Source of the DNA: Plantago ovata
Lineage: Eukaryota; Streptophyta; Magnoliopsida; Lamiales; Plantaginaceae
DNA length: 64,000 nucleotides
Direction of reading: 5' to 3'
Assembly: GCA_028274465.1 (NCBI GenBank)
Contig: CM051455.1
Coordinates: forward strand, 101,306,942 to 101,370,941
Shown: piece by piece, positions 24,106 through 35,035 of the stretch
Position numbering within the stretch: position 1 is the first letter of the stretch
Layout of the letters: every line of letters starts with the position of its first letter
The notes under the pieces: model-generated
Database searches by the model: none
Told to the model about the DNA's origin: nothing
Seen by the model: only the letters and a program-made list of their open reading frames with translations
Position numbers and translations under genes: made by a program

Positions 24106-25395
24106 TGATGAACCGCGGATGTCGTGCTCCGAGTTCAGTCAAATAATATTTGTAATTAAGCCAAAGGCAATCCACAACTACAACGAAAACCGTAGTGTAG
24201 CAGTAGAATGACTCGAGTGTCGTTCTCTCAGGACTATAACTAGCTTTATCTATTTAACAAGAGAATATAAACAGCAGACAGATAACAAAAGGGGTTTTTC
24301 AAACAGATAATGGAGATTGGTGATACTATGATCCTTCAAAGCATAACGGGTCGATAATCATGCATAAATTCCTCGGTCTTGCATAGAGATCTTTGAATCA
24401 ATCTAGTGTCATGTTGCAATTATTAAGCACTACGAAGATAACTGGTCTGACAAGTCAATCACTATTGTCCTAATGTGTTCCGTAATTATTCAACACTACG
24501 AAGATAAACTCGCGAACAGGTCGACAAGGGTCCAATTGTGCATAATTAATACAACATACGAGAATTTAGGTTGTGCCTGATCAACGAAATAAAGCAATGA
24601 CACGGAGTATAATGCGCGATATAGCCATTAGTATGATTATCTTCCCTTCACTAAGAATTCACATACTACCACCAACGATAAGTTTAGCTACTCATAATAG
24701 GCATGCAATCAACAGAAATCATAGAAGAAAACATGTTGAAAGATAAATAAGAATAAGTAGATTAAACTGTAAGATTCAAGTTACCGAAGGTTGTCAATCT
24801 CCGAAGAATTGCGATCCTACAAGCTCCAATCCGCTATGAAAAAGTGTCCCCTAAGCTACGAAATCCCAGGACAGGCCCTGGGAAGTTCCTACCTTAAACT
24901 ACAGAGAGAGGTGAGAAAGTAGGTCTGGAAAAGTATGATTTTCGGAGAAAACTGAGCAACTATATATAGGCTTCGAATTACTGTGGGGCGGTTCGCCCCA
25001 CACACCCGGCGGTTCGCCCGGTGTGGGGCGGTTCGCCCCAGACAATTTCTCACGGAATTCCGCATTTTCGACGCGTTTTTGGATTTCTTCCCCTTTTCGG
25101 ACTCGCTTTCTGACTTTTAGTGGTCTTCTAACCTCCAGATTCGGCCCCTAGACTTCAAATCCTATCCGGAAACCTTCAGATACTCCAAATAGGCTTCTGG
25201 AACACCAATTCCTTATCAACTTCAATATAATTTCCTGGAAATCTTCGAATTTCAACCAAAACCTGTAAACTAAAATCTAAAGGGAAACGTGACACTATTC
25301 TAGTAAAATGCATTAAAATATAGCTAAATTAACATAGAGGATAGCTAAAATAGGTGAAAAAGACTCGAATGAAAGTGTAAAATAGACATTCATCA
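24106..25395 (-). repeat. 5' LTR of the gag-only gypsy element
   Basis: 1290 bp, near-identical to the other LTR, shorter mainly by one hairpin module in the GC block (24982-25045). The TATA box CTATATATAG lies at 24960-24969. In minus orientation this is the transcribing LTR. Confidence 0.95.
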
Positions 25396-25400
25396 ATGTT

Positions 25401-27319
25401 TATGTTTGCATATGTATTTATATATTACATCAGGCATACAACATGTCATATCTTTATCTGGTTGGTCTGTATAGATATCAAACATATCCCATGTGGATAG
25501 ATGACTGATCACATAATTAGTGGGAACCATGTGAATTATCATCTATCCCAAACCCTCCCTAGTCGAAGCTCATCTCGGATGTAGGGGTCTGAATGAGGCA
25601 ATCGAGACTAGTATGCATGGAGGTTATACTTGTTAGAGCAAGTGTGAGTCGATCCCACGACCACGGAACGGATCATTAGACGTATCCATGATGTTCCCAT
25701 AACTGCGCATAGTTGTTCGGGGAGGATTCCGAACAATGGAAGAACGCATCGGATGCTCCCATCGATGTATATTCTACACTGAAGTGTCTATGGGAATCGG
25801 AGTTGTCGAAGTGATGCCATTCATCCTTTGATTCCCAAGACTTTATCATCACATTTGTTGCCCCATGTCTTTGGAAGGGATCCAATGCCCGCTCTGAATA
25901 AGGAGCCTGCTACGGCCTTTCTAGGATCATGGCTACATTACAAGTGTGGATGATAAGTGTTCCTGTGCGGATTCATCTCTCATGTGTAGCATTGGAGAGT
26001 ACTATTCAAGTCGTTCATAGTTGTGATGGTAAAACCGTTGGCCAGCGTATGGATATATTTATGAATGGTTCATAAGATATATTGCATTAACCAAGCAACT
26101 CACTGAAGACACCATGAGTGTATTATTGGGATAGACACTTCATCGATCCTAGATGCATTCGAGTCAGTCAGATGAAAGGACCTTACCATCGCCGCATTGA
26201 GTGCAACAGACTTCAACAACAAAAGGGTAGCTTTGAGAAACCTCTCAAACGTCATCATGTATTAATATTGCAAATGGGACCGTCTAGGAATTCCATGATG
26301 CCTAGTAATGTTACTAGCTTAATACACTGAGGCCCTATGGGTCACACTATGTGGTGATTCAGCTTATCATGACCATAGAGATGGGATTATAATTTTAATT
26401 AAGATTAATTATAATTAGTTGTGGCACAATTAATATTATGAGAATATTAATTGAATTAATTGTATTTATGAGAATACAATTAACGATTATATTTTAGAAA
26501 TATAATTGAGGTTGGAATCAAAAGGATATATTAATTAAAGATTAATATATGCACATGGGCAAACTCTAATAAGCATTGGAATTGCCTTAAACTTGCATGT
26601 GGGTCCCAAAAGTGGGACCCACATACACCCTCCATAGGCGCGACCGAGATGGGTAAGGAGGAAGGAGTCAAAAACTCCTTCCTCCATTCAAACTTAAGGG
26701 GCAAGTTTTTCCTAATTGAGTTGTGATTTAATTAAATGAACCTGGACATTAATTGGTTACCTTGTCCAATAAGAATTCTTATTCCTTTTAGGAATCTTAA
26801 AGAATGTTCTTTAGGCTTCTATTGACCACTATATAAGTAGATGGTTAGAGAGCTTTTTATACATACATTATTATTCGCTCTTCTATTCTTTCAAGAGACA
26901 AAATAAAAAGCTCTCTCCCTCCTCCTCAAGCCACCGCCGCCGCCCACACCACCATCTCTGGTCAGCTGAGTTTGACTCGAGAATATCCTAGCATTCTCTC
27001 GATAAACTGTTCATCCGTGGATACCAAGGTTGAGGTTCTAAGAAGCTGGAAACTAACCTTTATTGTTTTGCAGATAATCAAGAAGACATATTAGATATCT
27101 TCGACTTCAACGAATGAGAAGATACACCGGACTATTACGAAGATCATATCGATTGGGCTATCGATTCTGTTTTAATTCTTGCTTTTGGAGTATTGTAAGT
27201 CTTCTAACTAATGTGATTCAATATACGTTATATATGCATGATCAATTAGTATGCATGTTATAAAATTTTGAAATTCCACTGCACCACCCTAGGGGTAATT
27301 CTGACCATATTTTCTTACA
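25401..27319 (+). repeat. Remainder of the copia-1 3' LTR
   Basis: Continues the LTR begun at 19199-19292. It holds about 390 bp (about 25485-25875) missing from the 5' LTR, so the full-length LTR was about 2 kb. It ends TTTCTTACA directly before the second CAACC duplication. Confidence 0.93.
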
Positions 27320-27324
27320 CAACC

Positions 27325-27480
27325 TTCTCTCCTCTTGACTCATGTCAGCATAAAGAGCTCGTTCGAATTGAACCCACTCTTCTTCCTTATTCTCCGGCTC
27401 CGTCCACTTGCCCGGTTCCACCTCATTGGGCACCACCTGGACGTCCTTCCTAGTATACAGGGTATGGCTTGCGAACCCTC
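27325..27480 (-). pseudogene. Gag remnant of the third LTR retrotransposon (right part)
   Basis: The minus-strand frame (WTEPENKEEEWVQFERALYA) ends exactly at the copia target duplication and continues the frame seen at 12117. Together they are one gag segment split by copia-1. Further right, at 27481-27920, the frame fades and nothing is recognised. Confidence 0.6.
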
Positions 27481-27923
27481 ATTCGCTTCTTTGGTTTTGT
27501 GCAAGTTGAGACTTGCATTCCTCCTCTTCTACTCAATTTATCATTATATCACTTGTTGCGATATCGTACACTTGCGGTCCACCAACATAGTTTCTATGTA
27601 CTGTATCATTCCACAACTCGTAATTCATCTACAAGTTCCATCATGTATATTTTAATTTTCTTAATTTTATATCTGATTAGAGAGCTAATGCCCCGTTTGT
27701 TTTATTGTTATAGTGGGATTTACACGAGATCTGGGGTATTGCAACTCTCAAGTACATGTTCTCCATGTTGGCTGATATAGAACCATTAATTAGCCGGTGA
27801 ATTTAAGAGCATTGAGGACGCTTTGAAAACCTTTCTACGAATGAAGAGAAATTGAGAATGGAAAAGCTCTCTATGCATGTTGAAGGAACAAATGGATGTA
27901 GGTTTTCGTTGGTTTTGTTATAG
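27481..27923. other. Unassigned sequence
   Basis: No credible gene. A 103-aa plus-strand ORF (27469-27780) is hydrophobic and low in complexity and does not resemble a known domain. Confidence 0.4.
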
Positions 27924-27928
27924 ATTTT

Positions 27929-29136
27929 TTATGAACTAGATTGTCAGACTCAATTAATCAAATAAATTTGTTTTTAGCCAAAGAAAATTCACAACTACAA
28001 CGAAAACCAAGGCACGTAGTGTAGAAGTAAAATAACCTCGAGTGTCGATCTCTAAGGACTATAACTAGCTTTATCTAATTTAACTTAAACTATAAATCAA
28101 TAATCAAGTAAAGCACAGATTTTTCTTATCAATATGATGGAAGTTAGTGATAGTATGATCATTCAAAGCAACGGGTAATAATCATGCATGAAGTACTTGA
28201 AGTTTGTATAGAAATCTATGATCGTGAATTGTCCTGTGTGTTCCTTTCAATTCAACACTACGAAGATAGATGGCTTAGATAGATCAAAGAAATAAAACAA
28301 TAAATCAAGTCTTAAACGCGCGAAGCCACTCATGCATAATTAAGAACCCTAGCTAAGAAATCACATACTATCACCAACGATAGATTTAGCTACTCATAGA
28401 TAAATTGCAATCAACAAGAATCAAAGCAAGATTGAATGAAAACATGTTGAATGAAATAAATAAAAGCAGAAAAATCGTGAGATACAAGTTACCAACGAAG
28501 GTTGTCAATCTCCGATGAATTGCTAACTCACAAGCAAGAATCGAAAATCAAAGATGTCCAATCTCTATGCTAAAGCTTCCAAATCAATAAGAAAAAGAGT
28601 CTTCTATGCTAATAATTCCCAGAACAGGCTCTGGAGAATTTGTCTCTCAAAATAATGTGAAAAGGTCTGAAAAACGTAGAAAATAGGCAAAGATATATAT
28701 AGCTGCGGAAACTTCCCGGGCGAACCGCCCCAGGTGCCAGGCGATTCGCCTGGTGTGGGGCGATTCGCCCCACGTCCCAGGCGGTTCGCCTGGGACATCC
28801 AGACGGTGGGAGCGAGATTTTGGTCTTCTTTTCATTTTCGGACTCGGATTTTGCCTTCTAGTGACCTTTAAGCCTTGAAACTCGTCCCCTAGGCCTCAAA
28901 TCTCATCCGGAACCTTCTAGATACACCACGAATGTCCTCGAAACACCAAAACTTCGTCCTCTTCATCAATATTGCCCATAAAAGTACGCTTTTTACCTAA
29001 AACCTGAAAAATGCAAAGAAAAGGGAAACGTGACACTATTCTAATAAAATGCACTAAACTATAAACTAAATTAATCTACAGGATAGCTAAATTGGTGAAA
29101 AAGACTCGAATGAAAGTGTAAAATACACGTTCATCA
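27929..29136 (-). mobile_element. Diverged solo LTR of the Athila-like family
   Basis: Aligns to the 5166, 19293 and 24106 LTRs over its length but is clearly more diverged. Its left end starts TTATGAAC in place of TGATGAAC and its right end is TTCATCA. Duplications ATTTT flank it (27924-27928 and 29137-29141). The hairpin block (about 28714-28799) is present with different stem sequences, so the hairpin structure is kept while the bases change. A degenerate TATA lies near 28693. Confidence 0.87.
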
Positions 29137-29141
29137 ATTTT

Positions 29142-30480
29142 CATTCTTAATATTAAATGTCTTCGTGTTAGCATATATACTTCTGCTCAAGTTCAAGGTG
29201 TTAGTTGATTCTTTTGCTTCCATGGATTTTGATTCACAATGAAGGTTGAAATTGTTTTCTATTGTCTCCTTACTTTTCTATGTAGAATATTGCTTGAGGT
29301 TATTGTTGGAATATTTGCACTTATCAGGATAGTATCTGTATGGAAAGGAAACTGGAACAGAGAGTATATATATATGTAAGTAATGTTGCAGAATGACGGG
29401 ATAGCCCGAGTTCTCTGAGATAATATTTGCCCTGCATTCGTGCTCACAGTACAACAAATATATCCCCAAGATAAGACTGCAGGAGAATTAGTAAGTAGCA
29501 CACCAAACTAATTCGAACTGGTTTTTCTCAATATGGAAGAACAGATTATATGTAGTAGTAGAGGAGAAGAGAGCAGATGAATGGACGAGTTTTGCTATAG
29601 CAGGAGGATCTTATTTATAGTAGCGAAGTGTTGTTAATAAACAGACATGACTGCTGAAAGAAAGTTTCTCGAAAAGCTTTATGTCTGTTCATTTAATGAA
29701 CACATCATTTCAGAAAGGATAGTTGTTCATTCAAGCTTTTTCAGAAAGGACACAACTTTTCGGAAAGCAAAATTCTGTCCAGAATTTTTCACACCTTTTC
29801 GGAAAAGAAAATTTTGTCTAGAATTTTTCCTACAGTCCGATCCAACAAACTTTTCTTATTGGGCCAAAATAAAGTTAGTATTTTGTCCAAAAAGAATATA
29901 TATACACCATCACCTAGCCTTGCCTTGCCATGCCCAGCCCACGCCCCACGACCCGGGCTCGGGGGAGCCAGGCGGGTGCGCTTGGGCGAACCGAGAAGCA
30001 ATCTAGGTCCTCCCCCTTCCAAAACCATGGGTACTCCCAAGGGGTCCAAACCCTCTTGCAAACTAGATACTTATGTCTAGCTCATACTCTTCCCATTTTA
30101 GCTATGTGGGATAACTTCCAATTTCAACTGTTGAGCTTCCTATATAAGTTCTCAACCAACAAGCTTCAATTACTCTTTCACCACCAAGTGAATTTTAGTA
30201 ATTCTTTCTCAAGTGTATTCTACTATCACAGTAAGTAAGTTATGCACATTCAATAAAACACAAGTTTTGAATGTATGAGCGCTCTTTGGTTAAGCCACAC
30301 ATCGTAGAAAATCCACTTTGAAATTAGCTAAAATTCCTAGAGTTATTTGTGATTTTATGAACAATAATCAGGGATCCGGTTTGTCCTCTGTTTTTATTTA
30401 GATGTAGATAGCACGGCTGCAATGGAAAGCTCGAGATGCAGCACTGTCCTTGACATGATTGATGAATTGCTTGCAAGCCT
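29142..30480. other. Unassigned intergenic or LTR-like stretch
   Basis: Contains a region (about 29640-30230) with repeated TTTCGGAAAG-like blocks, a CCATGGGTACTCCCAAGGGG block and a late TATATAAG that resembles an LTR with its promoter. No matching partner or duplication was found, so it stays unassigned. No supported coding region. Confidence 0.35.
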
Positions 30481-30485
30481 TGGTA

Positions 30486-30722
30486 TCATACTTTTCGGAG
30501 CAAAGTCTCCTTATTTCCTAGAATATTTTCCGGCCCAATGTTAGCAATCAAAACTGCACAAGTATTTTTAGTTCTTCCAATGAATGTTTTCTCTGCTCTA
30601 ACAAAGTTTCTAGTGTTATCTCGAATGATATAACCAACAAAAGCTTTGACTGGATTAGAGGGAACTGAAGCATCGGTATTTAAATAGTACAAATGGTCCG
30701 GGGAGGGTTCCAAAGCACACAA
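30486..30722 (-). pseudogene. RNase H-like fragment (non-LTR element derived)
   Basis: A 78-aa frame with a block typical of the plant 'RVT_3' RNase H fold: YYLNTDAS, GYIIRDNTRNFV and a run of residues around CAVLIAN. The catalytic first Asp (NTDAS) is there; the rest of the domain is missing or out of frame. It probably derives from a LINE or a related domesticated copy. The 360 bp to the right (30723-31086) show no gene. Confidence 0.5.
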
Positions 30723-32445
30723 GATAGTTTCAGCTGCAACATTTGTATACTGTGCGGGTTAAAGGCTACTGCAAATGCTTCTTGATAGACATAAACTGTG
30801 GCAGAAGATCTCTATGGTTATAATATTTTCAACATTTTCCATTAAATATTTCTATTGAATCTCGCCAGGTGCATTAAGAATGCAATTCAAATTTCAAATA
30901 AAATACAAATTTAGGAAGTAATCGAATTAGAAAAATGGCTTGACACGCTCATTCTAGTATATATAAAATATATACTCATTTGTTTTTTTGGATTCTATAC
31001 GTTTGTTTTATCGATTTTTTTAGGCTAGTTTGATCTTCAATAAATTGTAAATCAAATCGTAAAAACAATTAATAAAATTAGGAAAAATTCACTACAAGAA
31101 ATCAGGCATTTAGCGACGGATAAGTAGATACGGATGCGATCCGTCTCTATTTAGCGACGGATCGCTACATGTAGCGACGGATGAGGACGAACTGCGCTCT
31201 AAGCTCAATTCGTGTGTTAAGAGATCGAATCCGCCTATTAAATAGTGACGGATAAGCTTTATCCGTCTGTACTCTGGAGACGGATCAATCCATCCGCCGC
31301 TATATTCCGTTGACTGCTGAATGAAAAAAGGAAAAAAAAAATTAATTCTGGATGTAGAGACGGATGAATCATTCGTTGCTAAGTTTTCCGACTAAAACGC
31401 CGATCGTCTTCTTCCCTTCTCATTCTCTTCTTCATTCTCTTCTTCTCTTCTCCATTTATCTCCATTGTCCCCCAATTGAAACCCTAGCATATCCATCCCA
31501 CCACCGGAGCCACCACCGTCGACCGCCACTACCGGAGCAGAAACCACCTTCCACCGTAGCATCTCCATCCTCTCGATCTCTGCCCAACATTAAATTTCTT
31601 CCTCTCATTCTCTTACTTCTCAATTTCAATTTCATTTCTTAATTTCTCTCTTTGGGTGAAATTGGTAGATCGGGCCACCTCCTCCATCTTCTCCTCTCCG
31701 ATTCAATCTCTGTCCAAATAAAAGGTTAGAACCCTAACCCTAATTTTTGGGACTTTTGAATTTTTTTGCTTAATTATGATTTTTCTAGTTGTAAATTGTT
31801 AGATTATATATGTTGTATAGCAATAATGAGTTTGTTCTTTCATTTTTTCGATTTCTTATTTAATTTTATAAATTTGTTTTAATTAATGAGAGGCTGTTAA
31901 TTGATTATATTAACTGTAATTAGTATAATATAGATTAATTCAGTTAAATAAATCTGGTTAATTATGTTAATTAGTTAATTTAATTATTTATATTTATTTT
32001 GAGCAATTTTTGGTTTATTAAAGTAGATTGAAATAGATGTAATCTATCAATCTATTCTGGAAGTAGACTTTTACGATTTTGGTTAATATTTAATCATTTT
32101 ATAAAGTGTGATGATGATATACATATATTAGTTTGGAAGTGTTGGATTAGGCTTACATTGGGTGATAACTAATACTATACGTTTATTGTCGATCAGTAAG
32201 CGTTTTATTGGTTTGCACCCATCGGTAAGCCTTACTGACATTTAAGCGAACTGATTGTATTTAACTGAACACACCATAGGACCAAACTAATAATATGATC
32301 ATCGCGTGACCTACTAATAAATAGACTTTATTTCCTGGTATCCATAGAGTAAACATTACAAATTTTCATTGCTTTCCAAGTCCTCGTCTGTACTTATTAA
32401 GTGACAACTTATTAACTGACAATAAGTTAACTAACAATCAAAACA

Positions 32446-33231
32446 ATGAACGTCGATGGTCAAGCACAACCCCAGGGCGGCGACGATGGTCAAGCACTGC
32501 CCCAGGGCGGCGACAATGGGCTGCCTGTCTTGTCTGTTGGGCAGGGTTCCATGTAAGTTTTATACTTAAAGTTTGTATTTAATTGTTTTTATATATAGTT
32601 GTGGGTATCCATAATTATTTTTTTAATATGTGTTACAGGTTTCACCCGCCTGAAGCTAATAGAAAGTTGGGTAACATCATCCGTAGAAGATTTCATACGC
32701 TTCCAGAGCCAGGGAGTGGGGGTGAAAGGTGGAGTACGCTTCCTATGTCCGCAAAGGAGTAGTTTTTCGAGGAATTGAAGGTACTTTATTTGTATTTAAT
32801 AACTTTACGTCCGCATTCATGATGTTGGGTAGGCGGCGCCCATGATTATGTTAGACCGCAACCTTAGGTTATTGAGTAGGCGGCGCTCACTAATTAAATG
32901 TAACATTTAGGTAATTGTGTTACATTTCACTTATGTACATTGAATATATATTGTGCAGAACTACTACTATATGCCTCTTGCTCATATGGAGGAGTTGTGG
33001 AATGCGTTCCTGGTCCGAGGATCTAGCATCCACATGCATACGATGATGAGAGTCAAAACTGACTGGAGCAAGGAGGGAAAATGGCCCCTATGGATTGACA
33101 CGGCTTCTCGGCCGCTGTGGGAAGCGTATTGGAACTGGGACCCTCTCCTCATCCAGCCGCACCACCATGCTGGAGCGTTGGGTGGGGTGGAGAACGCAGA
33201 GGCCGAGGAGAATGCAGAGGCAGAGGAGTAG
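32446..33231 (+). pseudogene. Three-exon gene remnant inside the CACTA element
   Basis: The exons 32446-32552, 32639-32780 and 32959-33231 are joined by introns with GT-AG ends (donors GTAAGT and GTACTT, acceptors ACAG and GCAG). They encode an opening rich in G, D and Q with a duplicated PQGGD(D/N) block, a basic middle and a WNAFLVRG...WSKEGKWPLW region, ending in an acidic tail. Such proteins resemble the conserved part of plant Ptta/En-Spm accessory proteins, from memory only. An in-frame TAG (32760-32762 region) breaks it. Confidence 0.45.
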
Positions 33232-33481
33232 CTAGTAGTTTTAGTATTTTTAGTTTATGTTCGTACATTGTAGGATTGCATCTCCGTACATTTTGAGATG
33301 CTCGTTTTTTATGTTTATGTTCGTACATTTTAGTATTTCTGCACGTACAATTTTAGTTTGTTGAATGAAATTTATAGTTTCGTACCGTCAATCACCGTAC
33401 ATAAATCTCTGGCGCATTCAATTTTAACTCGAATAACAAACATAATTTGAAAACAATAACAGAAATTAAAAAAAAAATTAA

Positions 33482-33485
<4 letters not shown>

Positions 33486-33563
<78 letters not shown>
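33486..33563. repeat. (TA)n microsatellite
   Basis: About 78 bp of pure TA inside the CACTA element; its translations are artefacts. Confidence 0.97.
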
Positions 33564-33571
<8 letters not shown>

Positions 33572-34731
33572 GCGACGGATGACTCTATCCGTCGTCCTGA
33601 GCACTTGGCCAGGGAAGGACACGTGTCCATCCATTTAGCGACGGTTAAACCCATCCGTCGCAAAATAATAGCGACGGATAATTTGTTCCGTCTCCATAAT
33701 GGTCAACGACCACTAGGGAGACGTATAGGTTTATCCGTCGCTATTATTTTGCAACGGTTGACGGTTGGGTTTAACCGTCGCTTTTTAATTTAGCGACGCC
33801 ACTTTTCACGACGTTGTCCGTCGCTAATCGCCTTTAGCGACGGATCGCTAACATATAGCGACGGATGACATCCGTCGCTAAAGTCAGTTTTCCTTGTAGT
33901 GATTAATTTGCCTCCCCCTGTTAGAGATTGACTTTGCGTTTTTCTACCTACTAGTTCAACAATTACATGTGACCCATTTGTGTTGACCAACTTTAGAAAA
34001 TTCTAAATTTTTCTCTCTCCAAACACACCCTTATGAAATATTTTCAGATTTTTTTTTCTTTTCTCCCTTTTCTTTGATTTTCTGTTTTCTTTTTTTCCTT
34101 TTCTTTTTTTATTTTTTACTTTCTCTTTTCTTCAACCCCGGTGCCGGAATTTCCGGCACCGGAGATTCCATAAACCCAGCTCCGATTGGAGCTGGGCACG
34201 CTCCAATCAGAGCTGTTTAAAGCTCCGATCGGAGCTTTAAAAGCTCCGATCGGAGCTTTAAACAGCTCCAAATCGGAGCTGGGTTACGTCCCCGGCTCCG
34301 ATTTGGAGCTGGTTGGAGTTGTTGAGCTCTGATCGGAGCTCAACAGCTCCGATTGGCTTCTTTATATATATATATTTTTTTCTTTTCTAAACAATATTAT
34401 AAGTGAAAATTGGTTATTAATTTTGTAAGGACTTTTATGCAATAATAATTAAGATCATTTTGAAATTTAATAAGTTATGTGGGTTAATTTTAAATGATTT
34501 ATAGTCAGTTTTGTAAATTACAAAAAATTAGGGTTAAATGTGTAATAAATAATAATTGAAGGTGATTGATTATTTTTGGAAACTAAAACTTAAATGAGGG
34601 CACATTTGTCTTTTTCAGGTAATTAGTTCGCGAAAATTCAAAGTCGCTGGGTTGGATGTAATTAAATTGTGCTAAGAGAGGGGTCGATGAAAGAAAAAAT
34701 CTAACAAGGAGGAATCCGTAATAAAAAATCA

Positions 34732-35035
34732 AACGAGGGTACTGTACGTTATTTATTATATTATAAAAATAGAGTTACTAAACTTTCATAATATCATTTC
34801 AAATTTCATTTTTACGATTTAATTTAAAATTTATTAAACGCCATAAAAACGTATAGAATCCAAAACACACATCAATATAAAAAACTTATAAAAAACTTAC
34901 GTATCCAATGTATTTTATTTATTCATCACATAACAAAGCGAAGAAGAGAACCTCTCGTTTGGAACTTTGGTTATCTATCCCTCTAACAAAATCTTACACA
35001 TCACCAGTTGTTGAAATCCAAAACCCAATTCGAAA
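34732..35035. promoter_or_regulatory. Upstream region of the membrane-protein gene
   Basis: About 300 bp of AT-rich DNA before the start codon at 35036, with ...TATTTATT... about 130 bp upstream as the only TATA-like site. Promoter assignment rests on position only. Confidence 0.35.

Larger units (their letters stand above)
19293..25395 (-). mobile_element. Non-autonomous gypsy element with gag and protease only (TR-GAG-like)
   Basis: Two near-identical LTRs (19293-20606 and 24106-25395) with TGATGAA...TTCATCA ends are flanked by perfect 5-bp duplications ATGTT (19288-19292 and 25396-25400). The interior is only about 3.5 kb. On the minus strand the primer site lies next to the right LTR (complement of 24085-24102, matching tRNA-Asp), and a purine-rich tract abuts the left LTR (20607-20617). 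The interior codes gag with a zinc knuckle and a retropepsin, but no RT, RNase H or integrase. It needs an autonomous relative for mobility. High LTR similarity and a mostly open gag suggest a recent insertion. Confidence 0.94.
12123..27319 (+). mobile_element. Ty1/copia LTR retrotransposon (copia-1) with a nested gypsy element
   Basis: The 5' LTR is at 12123-13739 and the 3' LTR at 19199-19292 plus 25401-27319. The whole is flanked by 5-bp target duplications CAACC (12118-12122 and 27320-27324). A tRNA-Met primer site (TGGTATCAGAGC, 13741-13752) follows the 5' LTR and a purine tract (AAGTGGGAGAT) precedes the 3' LTR. The domain order gag, protease, integrase, RT, RNase H is that of copia. 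Stops, frameshifts and internal deletions make it inactive. It is interrupted by the gag-only gypsy element at 19293-25395. Confidence 0.95.
31090..33901 (+). mobile_element. CACTA (En/Spm-type) non-autonomous transposon, 2.8 kb
   Basis: Terminal inverted repeats CACTACAAG and CTTGTAGTG are flanked by 3-bp duplications ATT (31087-31089 and 33902-33904). Both subterminal regions hold many direct and inverted copies of TAGCGACGGAT / ATCCGTCGCTA, typical of transposase-binding arrays. The interior has a small three-exon gene remnant and a TA microsatellite (33486-33563). No transposase catalytic domain is visible, so it would need an autonomous partner. Confidence 0.93.
31081..34731. mobile_element. 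MULE-like element with AGCTCC palindromes, split by the CACTA element (boundaries approximate)
   Basis: The left terminal sequence GGAAAAATT (31081-31089) continues on the far side of the CACTA insertion as AATTTGCCTCC (33905 on). The right end near 34710-34731 (GGAGGAATCCGTAATAAA) is roughly its inverse complement. It shares with the elements at 46766 and 53963 a CCAAACACACCC block, a palindrome array (34178-34360) and a TTAGTTCG...GAAA(A)TTCAAAGTCG-like block. No target duplication could be confirmed. No coding region. Confidence 0.55.

Noticed and set aside
27469..27780. A 103-aa plus-strand ORF with hydrophobic stretches
   Set aside because: No recognised domain, overlaps the minus-strand gag remnant, and lacks context.
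29647..30238. Three plus-strand and one minus-strand ORF near 29.6-30.2 kb
   Set aside because: Mutually overlapping, proline- and arginine-rich or hydrophobic, no domain; likely non-coding LTR-like sequence.
33392..33663. ORFs rich in alternating Ile and Tyr
   Set aside because: Translation of the TA microsatellite.
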